DNA from: Nitrospina sp.
Lineage (GTDB): Bacteria; Nitrospinota; Nitrospinia; Nitrospinales; VA-1
Assembly: GCA_018665625.1 (NCBI GenBank)
Contig: JABJCF010000320.1
Span: forward strand, 1-13,393
Direction: 5' to 3'
Length of the DNA: 13,393 bases
The translations under genes and the position numbers were made by a program. The notes under the pieces are model-generated. The model saw nothing but the letters and a program-made list of their open reading frames with translations. It was not told the DNA's origin and searched no databases. This document shows, one piece after another, positions 1-5,742 of this stretch; position 1 is the first letter of the stretch, and the number at the start of each line of letters is the position of its first letter.

Positions 1-396
1 GATATTCTTTTTTGTAATGAGGTGGAAGCCCAGGCGATGACAGGTGAGGATGATTCTCTGGCGGCGTTTAAAAAATTGCAGGCGATGGTCGATACTGTGT
101 TTTTAACATTGGGTTCTAAAGGTTCTCTTGTTGGTAAAAGCGGTAGTGAGCCTGTGCAAGTAAAAACCTTTCCGGTCACAGCGGTTGATACTACAGGTGC
201 TGGAGACCTTTTTGCCGCTGGTGCTCTATATGGAGTGTTGGGAAATCATTCTTTGGAAGAATCAGCTATCATTGGCTCTTATTGTGCCGCGCAAGTGGTG
301 TCTCATCTGGGAGGGCGACTTCCGCTTCATTCTCACACCGATGCTACAAAAATTCTCTCGGAATATAAAAAACTATATCCCAATGGAGGCGCATGA
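1..396 (+). CDS. PfkB-family carbohydrate kinase, adenosine-kinase-like (3' part only)
   Basis: This is the C-terminal 131 residues of a ribokinase/PfkB-fold sugar or nucleoside kinase; the frame is open from base 1, so the gene starts outside the window. A GTG at 22 is in frame but is internal, because the preceding residues DILFCNE belong to the conserved family stretch 'lf.NE.EA..tG'. The PfkB signature 2, DTTGAGD, lies at fragment residues 63-69, and its last Asp is the catalytic base in this family. The anion-hole glycines precede it. The run after the motif (FAAGALYG, then a helix ending in SHLGGRLP) resembles adenosine-kinase-type members more than ribokinase, but the substrate cannot be fixed without the N-terminal lid. 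The enzyme would be cytosolic and ATP dependent. The stop overlaps the next start (ATGA at 393-396), which suggests translational coupling. Confidence 0.87.
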   Translation, partial: DILFCNEVEAQAMTGEDDSLAAFKKLQAMVDTVFLTLGSKGSLVGKSGSEPVQVKTFPVTAVDTTGAGDLFAAGALYGVLGNHSLEESAIIGSYCAAQVVSHLGGRLPLHSHTDATKILSEYKKLYPNGGA

Positions 397-701
397 TGAA
401 TCGATATATTGTTTTTATTTTGGCCACATTAATATTTCCGTTGTGGACAGGTTGTGCTTCGGTAGGAAAAGATTTTGATAGTGGGAAAGTTAAGGACATT
501 CAAAATAATGTTACTACTCAGGTGGAGATTGTCGATTGGTTTGGTGTTCCTTTCAAAGAAGGAAGTGAAAATGGATATGCCATGTGGACCTACCAGATTG
601 ATAAATGGAAGGCCGTGGGTGAGGTGGAATCGAAAGGCCTCGTGATTCTTTTCGACGATAACCATAAAGTCAAAGCCTACCGTTACGAATCCAACTACTA
701 G
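393..701 (+). CDS. Small BamE/SmpA-like outer-membrane lipoprotein
   Basis: A 102-residue protein with a lipoprotein signal peptide: a short charged start (MMNR), a hydrophobic stretch at residues 5-18 and a lipobox-like LWTGC with the acylated Cys at 21. The W at -3 is not ideal. The mature part shows the pattern of the SmpA/OmlA/BamE domain: a helix with 'VKDIQNNVTTQVEIVDWFGVP', then a Gly-rich turn, a W-x-Y strand (MWTYQI) and further strands (LVILFDDNHKVKAYRY). BamE is an accessory subunit of the outer-membrane beta-barrel assembly machine. Small lipoproteins with this fold also have other or unknown roles, so the exact job is uncertain. The GGAGG at 385-389 sits 3 nt before ATG 393 and 6 nt before ATG 396, so initiation may really be at 396, one residue shorter. 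It overlaps the kinase by 4 bp. Confidence 0.8.
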   Translation: MMNRYIVFILATLIFPLWTGCASVGKDFDSGKVKDIQNNVTTQVEIVDWFGVPFKEGSENGYAMWTYQIDKWKAVGEVESKGLVILFDDNHKVKAYRYESNY

Positions 702-731
702 CCACTAGGCGTGGTGGGGCCAACTACTAGC
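691..731 (+). repeat. 12-nt direct repeat around the lipoprotein stop codon
   Basis: The 12-mer CCAACTACTAGC occurs at 691-702, where it encodes the last codons and stop of the lipoprotein, and again at 720-731, with 17 bp between. The second copy leads directly into a GC-rich hairpin. It could be a small tandem duplication of the gene end or the edge of an inserted repeat unit. Confidence 0.7.
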
Positions 732-747
732 GGCGAGCCGCCGCTGG
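727..747 (+). other. GC-rich hairpin after the lipoprotein gene
   Basis: AGCGGCG (729-735) and CGCCGCT (739-745) form a perfect 7-bp stem with an AGC loop. It extends by a G-U and a C-G pair to 727-747. The hairpin ends the kinase-lipoprotein unit, but the bases after it (GGCATTAAGTC) have no T run. It is therefore not a canonical intrinsic terminator; it may be a Rho-dependent end, an mRNA 3' stabiliser or a REP-like unit. Confidence 0.6.
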
Positions 748-817
748 CATTAAGTCTATTCTCGTAAAGCTAAAATTGATTGTTGAGCTTTTTACTTTAG
801 GTTCCTCCCTGTTTTTC

Positions 818-826
818 TGTGATAAA
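818..826 (+). promoter_or_regulatory. Possible extended -10 element for the HAD phosphatase
   Basis: TGTGATAAA contains the extended -10 TG followed by GATAAA, which matches TATAAT at four of six positions. No good -35 hexamer is seen. Transcription would start about at 833, a few bases before ATG 837. The gene also lacks a Shine-Dalgarno sequence, so a leaderless or nearly leaderless mRNA is possible. Confidence 0.2.
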
Positions 827-836
827 TTTATAAAAT

Positions 837-1481
837 ATGCGAAAAATTTCTCTCATTGTCTACGACTTCGATGGCACTCTGGTCGATACGCTCTTCGATA
901 TTGCTGATTCTGTCAATCTTGCCTTGGTTGATTTGAGCCTTTCGCAATTACCTCGTGAAACCATCCGAAAATATGTTGGTAAAGGTGTCGAACGTTTGAT
1001 GACACAAACTTTGGATGGAACTGGATTCAAAGATATCCCTCAAGCGGTGGATCTATTTAAAAAACATTATTCTAAAAACCTGGTCAACCACACTGATTTT
1101 TATCCACACGGCAGGGAAATTCTCGATCATTTTAAAAATAAAAAGCAGGCGATCTGTTCCAACAAACCGGAAGGTTTCGTGCGCCAAATTCTGCAGTCAT
1201 TGAATGCCCTGCAATCATTTGATGTCATTATTGGCGGCGATAGTGTGAAATCTAAAAAACCCGATCCCGAAGGCCTGAACCTTATTTTAAAACAGTCAGG
1301 TGTGTCGCCGGAGGATGCCGTTTTGATTGGCGACAGTCCTGTAGATATAGAGACAGGAAACCGGGCAGGAGTCCACACCTGCGTTGTGAATTATGGGTTG
1401 GGTTTTGCGGATGAAATAGCCGCCGCAGGGCCAGATTGCTCTATCGACTGTCTCTCTGAGCTAAAAGATATTTTTCATTAG
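837..1481 (+). CDS. gph: HAD-superfamily phosphatase, phosphoglycolate phosphatase (Gph) type
   Basis: A 214-residue haloacid dehalogenase-fold hydrolase. Motif I is YDFDGTLVD with nucleophile D10 and general acid/base D12. Motif II is the S108-N-K segment after strand QAIC. Motif III is K141 within SKKPDPEG. Motif IV is GDSPVDIETG with metal-binding D166 and D170. Residues of about 17-85 form the helical C1 cap (GKGVERLM), as in Gph and PpaX. The usual reaction is 2-phosphoglycolate to glycolate plus phosphate, removing a product of DNA repair or photorespiration-like chemistry. HAD substrates are hard to predict, so pyrophosphatase (PpaX) or another sugar-phosphate phosphatase is possible. 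The length is slightly below E. coli Gph. There is no purine-rich ribosome binding site before ATG 837; the preceding bases are A/T-rich. The gene stands 117 bp before mpl. Confidence 0.85.
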   Translation: MRKISLIVYDFDGTLVDTLFDIADSVNLALVDLSLSQLPRETIRKYVGKGVERLMTQTLDGTGFKDIPQAVDLFKKHYSKNLVNHTDFYPHGREILDHFKNKKQAICSNKPEGFVRQILQSLNALQSFDVIIGGDSVKSKKPDPEGLNLILKQSGVSPEDAVLIGDSPVDIETGNRAGVHTCVVNYGLGFADEIAAAGPDCSIDCLSELKDIFH

Positions 1482-1512
1482 CGGGGAGGTACATCCTGTC
1501 CCAAACAGGTCA

Positions 1513-1527
1513 ATTTCCAACTTTTAC
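1513..1527 (+). repeat. Intergenic 15-mer repeat, copy 1
   Basis: ATTTCCAACTTTTAC lies in the gap between the HAD phosphatase and mpl. An identical copy is at 4224-4238, before the radical SAM gene. A shorter relative (TTCCAACTATAA) is at 13253-13264, before the gene at the right edge. Confidence 0.6.
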
Positions 1528-1577
1528 CTACCTGTTTACTCCCTCTGGCGGTAGCCAGTTGACTTTATATCAGGTAG
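1528..1577 (+). promoter_or_regulatory. Nested hairpins in the mpl leader
   Basis: CTACCTG (1528-1534) is the exact reverse complement of CAGGTAG (1571-1577). Between them CTGGC (1545-1549) and GCCAG (1554-1558) form a second stem with a GGTA tetraloop. A further 5-bp hairpin, CCTGT/ACAGG, is at 1495-1509. The whole 117-bp gap could fold into a structured 5' leader. No known riboswitch class is recognised. Confidence 0.35.
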
Positions 1578-1598
1578 TTCCTACAATGCCTCCTTTCT

Positions 1599-3002
1599 AT
1601 GGAACCCAAAGACATTAAAAACATTTATCTTATCGCCATTTGTGGCACAGGTATGGCTGCACTTGCCGGATTGCTCAAAAAGGCCGGGCATCATGTTACC
1701 GGGTCGGATGCGAATATTTATCCGCCCATGAGCACCCTCCTGAAGGATGCAGGCATTGAAATTTTTCCTGGTTATAAAAAGGAAAACATTTCTAAGGATA
1801 TCGATCTGGTGATTGTCGGCAATGCTGTTTCTAAAACCAATGAAGAGGTGCAGGCGGTTTTAGAAGCGGACATTTCGTATACTTCGTTTCCCGCAGCTCT
1901 TTCCCAGTTTTTTCTGGAAGGCAGAAATTCTCTTGTCGTGACAGGGACTCATGGCAAAACGACTACAACTTCTTTATTGAGTTGGGTCCTTGAGTCTGCG
2001 AATAGAAAACCCGGGTTTATGGTTGGCGGCTGGTTGAAAAATTTTGATACCAACCATCAGGTTCCTCTGGGTGAATTTTTTGTGACGGAAGGGGATGAAT
2101 ATGACAGCGCATTTTTTGATAAAGGCCCGAAATTCCTTCATTATCGACCCGATGCCTCCATATTAACCAGCATTGAATTTGATCACGCTGATATTTTTAA
2201 TGATTTAGATCAGATCAAAAAAGTATTCCGAGATTACGTTAAGCTAATTGAGCCCGACGGGGTTATTCTGGTTAAATCGGATGATAATAATATTCGCGAT
2301 GTTATGAAATCGGCTTCATGTAAAATTGAAACCTATGGTTTTCAGAAGGATGCCGATTGGCGGATCGAAAGTTATCGATTCGAGAAAGGATTCGGTCATT
2401 TTTCCTTGTCGTTTAAAAATGAACCTCGTGGCGATTTTGAATTGGCGATGATCGGTCGACATAATGTGGAAAATGCCGCCGCAGTTGCAGGGCTCTGTTT
2501 CAATCTTGGCCTTACAACAGATGAAATAAATACTGCGTTCAAAACTTTCAAAGGAATCAAGCGCAGACAGGAAATTGTCGGGGAGAAAAAGGGTGTGACG
2601 GTCATTGATGATTTTGCACATCACCCTACAGCTATTAGCTTGACGATTGATGCGGTCAAAGAGGCCTATCCCGAACAGCGGATTTGGGCGGTTTTTGAAC
2701 CCAGGTCAGCGACGGCTAGGCGAAAAGTTTTTGAAGAATCTTTTCCAAAAAGTTTTTTAAAAGCCAATCGAGTGGTTTTTGCTGAACCGTTCGCGCCAGA
2801 AAAAATAAAGCAAGATGAACGTCTTGATGTGAAGGCCGTGGTGGCTACAATTTGTGATTTAGAGGGGACGGCTGATTATATTCCCCAGGTAGATGATATA
2901 GTAGAGTTCATAATCAAAAACTCAAATCCAGGGGATGTAGTTCTTGTCATGTCGTCTGGAGGCTTTGGTGGAATCCACCAGAAAATATTAGAGGGTTTAT
3001 AG
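1599..3002 (+). CDS. mpl: UDP-N-acetylmuramate:L-alanyl-gamma-D-glutamyl-meso-diaminopimelate ligase
   Basis: A 467-residue Mur-ligase-family enzyme that recycles peptidoglycan: it joins the salvaged tripeptide L-Ala-D-Glu-mesoDAP to UDP-MurNAc using ATP, in the cytosol. The N-terminal Rossmann domain carries ICGTGM (14-19) and the Mpl-typical GSDANIYPPMSTLL (35-48). The central ATPase domain has the P-loop GTHGKTTTT (116-124), EGDEYD (164-169) and EFDHADIF (193-200). The C-terminal domain has R-x-E near 323-325, DDFAHHPTA (337-345), EPRS (367-370) and the closing MSSGGFGGIHQK (451-462), all hallmarks separating Mpl from MurC. Length matches the family. ATG 1599 is the only plausible start, since an in-frame TAG lies at 1575, yet the upstream bases are pyrimidine rich with no Shine-Dalgarno. 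The next gene follows after 33 bp. Its presence implies DAP-type murein and import of murein peptides. Confidence 0.96.
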   Translation: MEPKDIKNIYLIAICGTGMAALAGLLKKAGHHVTGSDANIYPPMSTLLKDAGIEIFPGYKKENISKDIDLVIVGNAVSKTNEEVQAVLEADISYTSFPAALSQFFLEGRNSLVVTGTHGKTTTTSLLSWVLESANRKPGFMVGGWLKNFDTNHQVPLGEFFVTEGDEYDSAFFDKGPKFLHYRPDASILTSIEFDHADIFNDLDQIKKVFRDYVKLIEPDGVILVKSDDNNIRDVMKSASCKIETYGFQKDADWRIESYRFEKGFGHFSLSFKNEPRGDFELAMIGRHNVENAAAVAGLCFNLGLTTDEINTAFKTFKGIKRRQEIVGEKKGVTVIDDFAHHPTAISLTIDAVKEAYPEQRIWAVFEPRSATARRKVFEESFPKSFLKANRVVFAEPFAPEKIKQDERLDVKAVVATICDLEGTADYIPQVDDIVEFIIKNSNPGDVVLVMSSGGFGGIHQKILEGL

Positions 3003-3035
3003 ATCCCTATGGAATTCGGCCGGTCTAAAAATTAA

Positions 3036-4163
3036 ATGGATAAGAAATATTACGGACAAATAAAGTTAGGTCTGATCCAGAGAGGTTTGACCATTCCAAC
3101 ACTTTTGCAGGGGCTGTCAGAAGTATCACGAGGATTATGTTCTGCGGAGCCTGGTGAAGAGGTGACCTTGGCGCTTGCTGAAGACTTTATTGTTAAAACC
3201 ACACTGAACCCTCCTGAAAAAGATGGCCCGAAAATAATATCCCAACAAGACAGGCTTCGATTATATATGGAGGAAGGTGAAACGGATGTAAGTATTATTC
3301 CTGTTCCCGAATTCCTCAAGCAACAACTAAAAAGGCGCACTCCAGTTTCAGAAAATATTTGTCTTGATGGATATTGCTTCAATGTTTTTCTTCGGGCGAT
3401 AGGGAGAGGAAAAAAGTTGAGCATGCCCATTGAAGCCATCCTTTCGGTTATCCAGGCCGCATTTGAAGAAGGTGCGGCAGACCTGGTTCAATTGAATATG
3501 GATTACAGTAATGATGATGACAGAGGGTTTCAGAGATTAGCGCCGTTAGTAGAAGCTATTAAAAAGCGCTTCAATACTTTTGTGGCTTTAAAAGGATTTC
3601 CTCCGTTAGATAAAAACACAATCGATCATGTTTATGCATCGGGGTTTGACATCGTAAATTTTCCGCTGGGTGGATTTTATGGAACTGTAAAGTCAAAAAA
3701 GATTATGGGTGCGGAAAAAATTTATGAGGCCTTGGAATATGCATCAAGTGTGTTTTCTCCCGGAACTGTTTGGACGGACTTAAACCTGAGTCCTGGTTCT
3801 CAAGATCGACTTAAAGAAGGAATCGATCGGTTGACCGATTCGGGAATCATTCCGTTGATTTTATTGCAGCGCGATAGTGTGACAGAAACTTCGAGCTATC
3901 CCAATTTGGTAGAACTTGCGGAACATATGGATCAGGGCATTCAACGCAATGGTTTACCTCTCAAATGGTTGTATCCCGCCTGTCGGTTTTTGAGTCCTCT
4001 CGACACCCGGTTTTTCACGGAAGATTCTTTAAAGGCAAGGCTTGCTGTTACTCCTGTTTATCGTTCAGGGCTTGGCAAAAGAACGTCAGCAGGGTTTGCC
4101 GCTATCCGTCGAAAATTGCGGATTCGCAATGTGAGTGATTCTTTTGAATCTGCTGGGTTATAG
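3036..4163 (+). CDS. TIM-barrel protein, probably radical-SAM-like but lacking the CxxxCxxC cluster
   Basis: I do not recognise a named family for this 375-residue soluble protein. Its layout resembles radical SAM enzymes of the biotin-synthase/lipoyl-synthase-like group: SIIPVPEFL (86-94), then a strand-helix series (AILSVIQAAFEEGAADLVQLN, 134-154; VALKGFPP, 183-190; ASGFDIVNF, 201-209), then a helix ending in SSVFSPGTVWTDLNLSP, and GIDRLTDSGIIPLILL (262-277), like the usual 'A..vFG.g.v...l.GL' and 'G...L...Gv.P' segments. Where CxxxCxxC should be there is only CLDGYC (C109, C114). Other cysteines are C35 and C316. It may therefore be a catalytically altered or inactive barrel, or a different TIM-barrel family altogether. 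The C-terminus is basic (RRKLRIR). Start ATG 3036 follows an in-frame TAA directly; no clear ribosome binding site. It lies 33 bp after mpl and 110 bp before a real radical SAM gene. The frame is surely coding; the family call is an inference. Confidence 0.55.
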   Translation: MDKKYYGQIKLGLIQRGLTIPTLLQGLSEVSRGLCSAEPGEEVTLALAEDFIVKTTLNPPEKDGPKIISQQDRLRLYMEEGETDVSIIPVPEFLKQQLKRRTPVSENICLDGYCFNVFLRAIGRGKKLSMPIEAILSVIQAAFEEGAADLVQLNMDYSNDDDRGFQRLAPLVEAIKKRFNTFVALKGFPPLDKNTIDHVYASGFDIVNFPLGGFYGTVKSKKIMGAEKIYEALEYASSVFSPGTVWTDLNLSPGSQDRLKEGIDRLTDSGIIPLILLQRDSVTETSSYPNLVELAEHMDQGIQRNGLPLKWLYPACRFLSPLDTRFFTEDSLKARLAVTPVYRSGLGKRTSAGFAAIRRKLRIRNVSDSFESAGL

Positions 4164-4223
4164 CCATCCTGGAAAATTTGAAATATTTCCTGCTATCAGG
4201 CGACCAACAACTATAGAGTGATG

Positions 4224-4238
4224 ATTTCCAACTTTTAC
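4224..4238 (+). repeat. Intergenic 15-mer repeat, copy 2
   Basis: ATTTCCAACTTTTAC, identical to 1513-1527. Here its 3' half forms the left arm of the hairpin at 4232-4253. Confidence 0.6.
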
Positions 4239-4253
4239 TGGCACAAGTAAAAG
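4232..4253 (+). promoter_or_regulatory. Hairpin in the leader of the radical SAM gene
   Basis: CTTTTACT (4232-4239) and AGTAAAAG (4246-4253) pair perfectly over 8 bp around a GGCACA loop. The hairpin ends 20 nt before ATG 4274. It is A/T rich with only CCCTTTG after it, so it makes a poor terminator. It could be an operator or an element controlling translation. Confidence 0.4.
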
Positions 4254-4273
4254 CCCTTTGTTAGGCTGCAACC

Positions 4274-5164
4274 ATGGATGATAAAGTAAAAATTCAGGCA
4301 AAAATTCCCGAAGTTCCTCTCAAAGAACTCGAGACATTGTGGCTGCAAGTGGGTGGCACACTTTGTAACCTGGAATGCACTCATTGCTTTATCAGCTGTG
4401 GGCCAAAGAATGAAACCATCGCAATGATGACCCTCGTGCAGGTGAAGGAAAGATTGCGAGAGTCCCGTGAGTTGGGAGTGAAGGATTACTATATAACGGG
4501 TGGGGAAGTTTTTATTAATCCAGAAATTTTTGAAATTCTTGAGGCCATTTTAAGTTACGGCCCTCTCGATGTGCTAACAAATGGAACACAAATCACCGCC
4601 GAAAAAGCGCATAGGTTAAAAGCCCTGCAAGAAGCATCTAAAAACCCTGTTCGATTTCGAGTTAGCATGGAGCATTTTGACGAAGCTAAGAACGATGAAA
4701 TCAGAGGAAAAAATGCTTATAGCAAGGCTATCGCTGGAATAGTATGCCTTGCTGAGGCAGGGTTCTCTCCCATACTTACCGTGACGCGAACCTGGGAAGA
4801 AGAACTCGATTCGAAAATGGAATCAGAGTTCATAGAGTTTCTCCGCGAAAATGGAGTTCAACAACCACAATTAAAAATCCTTCCGGGGTTTTTATTGGGT
4901 CAGTTGGCTGAAAATGAGCGAAATTATTCTCAAGAAGAATATGTAACAGAAAAGTGTTTTGATGATTTTGATATCACTCAATTGCAATGTGCGACTTCTC
5001 GAATGGCCACGGGCGATGGAGTTTATGTTTGTCCGATTTTGGTCGATAACTCTGCTGCAAGAATGGGTGATACAATTGGTCAGACCATTCGACCGTTTCC
5101 TTTATCCCATTCTGCCTGCTACACTTGCCGAGTGACAGGGATGACCTGTAAATCCTCCTCCTAA
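4274..5164 (+). CDS. Radical SAM enzyme with cysteine-rich C-terminal (SPASM/Twitch-like) extension
   Basis: A 296-residue radical SAM protein. The [4Fe-4S]-SAM motif is C31-x3-C35-x2-C38 (CNLECTHC), followed by another Cys at 42. The SAM-binding GGE motif is at 76-78 within YITGGEVF, and the barrel strand LDVLTNGT is at 98-105. The C-terminal third adds C228, C239, C253, C282, C285 and C292, with a CYTC pair and the end GMTCKSSS. This looks like ligands for at least one auxiliary Fe-S cluster, as in SPASM or Twitch domains used for peptide or cofactor maturation. The substrate is unknown and no precursor peptide gene is visible beside it. The ribosome binding site is weak (TTAGG, 4261-4265). 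Stop is 13 bp before the thioredoxin-like gene, so the two are probably co-transcribed. A MoaA-like or sterol/nucleotide-modifying role cannot be excluded. Confidence 0.85.
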   Translation: MDDKVKIQAKIPEVPLKELETLWLQVGGTLCNLECTHCFISCGPKNETIAMMTLVQVKERLRESRELGVKDYYITGGEVFINPEIFEILEAILSYGPLDVLTNGTQITAEKAHRLKALQEASKNPVRFRVSMEHFDEAKNDEIRGKNAYSKAIAGIVCLAEAGFSPILTVTRTWEEELDSKMESEFIEFLRENGVQQPQLKILPGFLLGQLAENERNYSQEEYVTEKCFDDFDITQLQCATSRMATGDGVYVCPILVDNSAARMGDTIGQTIRPFPLSHSACYTCRVTGMTCKSSS

Positions 5165-5177
5165 AAGAAGGTAGATT

Positions 5178-5732
5178 ATGGCCTTATTACATTCCATGAT
5201 GGTGCCATTGGGGACCGCTGCGATTGATTTTAATTTGCCCGGGGTGGATGGCAAGACGTATTCTCTCGGCAGTTTTTCAGAAGACCGAGTGTTGGTAATT
5301 ATATTTATGTGCAATCATTGCCCGTATGTTAAAGCCGTTATGCAAAGGCTGATTGAGTTGCAAGAAGAAGGGCTAAGCAAGGGTGTTCGATTCGTGGGTA
5401 TTAATTGTAACGATGCAGAAAAATATCCGGATGATTCTTTTGAAAGTATGAAAAGTGTTGCGAATGAATGGCGTATGAATTTCCCCTATTTATTCGATGA
5501 GTCGCAAACAGTAGCAAGGAAGTACGATGCTGTGTGCACACCCGATATTTATGTTTATGGTAGTGAGAGAAAGTTGCTTTATCGAGGGCGGATCGATGAT
5601 AACTGGGGAAACCAAGAACAGGTCACGCAACGCGATTTGAAAAAGGCTATCGAATGTATTCTTACCAATCAGGATATTTCCATGGAGCAAATTCCATCAA
5701 TGGGATGTTCTATAAAATGGAAAGTATCTTGA
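5178..5732 (+). CDS. Thioredoxin-fold protein of the peroxiredoxin-like (PRX_like1) group
   Basis: A 184-residue redoxin. It begins with the AhpC/TSA-type N-terminus 'A.DFNLPGVDGKTYSL' (15-30). The active site is C45-N-H-C48-P49 after strand VLVIIFM, a CxxC in the thioredoxin position. The segment around C120-T-P122 supplies the cis-Pro loop, followed by YVYG and the family's GRIDDNWG (137-144). The conserved ending GCSIKWK is at 176-182. There is no signal peptide, so it should work in the cytosol as a thiol-disulfide oxidoreductase or thiol peroxidase; the in vivo substrate is unknown. A good Shine-Dalgarno (AGAAGG, 5166-5171) is 6 nt before ATG 5178. It sits 13 bp after the radical SAM gene and 10 bp before the UPF0182 gene. 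Keeping Fe-S or cysteine-rich partners reduced would suit the location, but that is inference. Confidence 0.9.
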   Translation: MALLHSMMVPLGTAAIDFNLPGVDGKTYSLGSFSEDRVLVIIFMCNHCPYVKAVMQRLIELQEEGLSKGVRFVGINCNDAEKYPDDSFESMKSVANEWRMNFPYLFDESQTVARKYDAVCTPDIYVYGSERKLLYRGRIDDNWGNQEQVTQRDLKKAIECILTNQDISMEQIPSMGCSIKWKVS

Positions 5733-5742
5733 AGGAGATTGA

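Noticed and set aside
22..24. GTG as the start of the kinase gene
   Set aside because: The conserved family sequence continues upstream to base 1, so the GTG is an internal Val codon.
727..747. Intrinsic terminator after the lipoprotein gene
   Set aside because: The stem is strong, but no T run follows it, so I list it only as a hairpin.
3050..3439. 129-codon open frame on the - strand inside the 3036 gene
   Set aside because: It is a shadow of the + strand gene, with low-complexity composition and no recognisable family.
4178..4217. TTGAAA and TATAGA as promoter of the radical SAM gene
   Set aside because: The spacer is 28 bp, far outside the working range.
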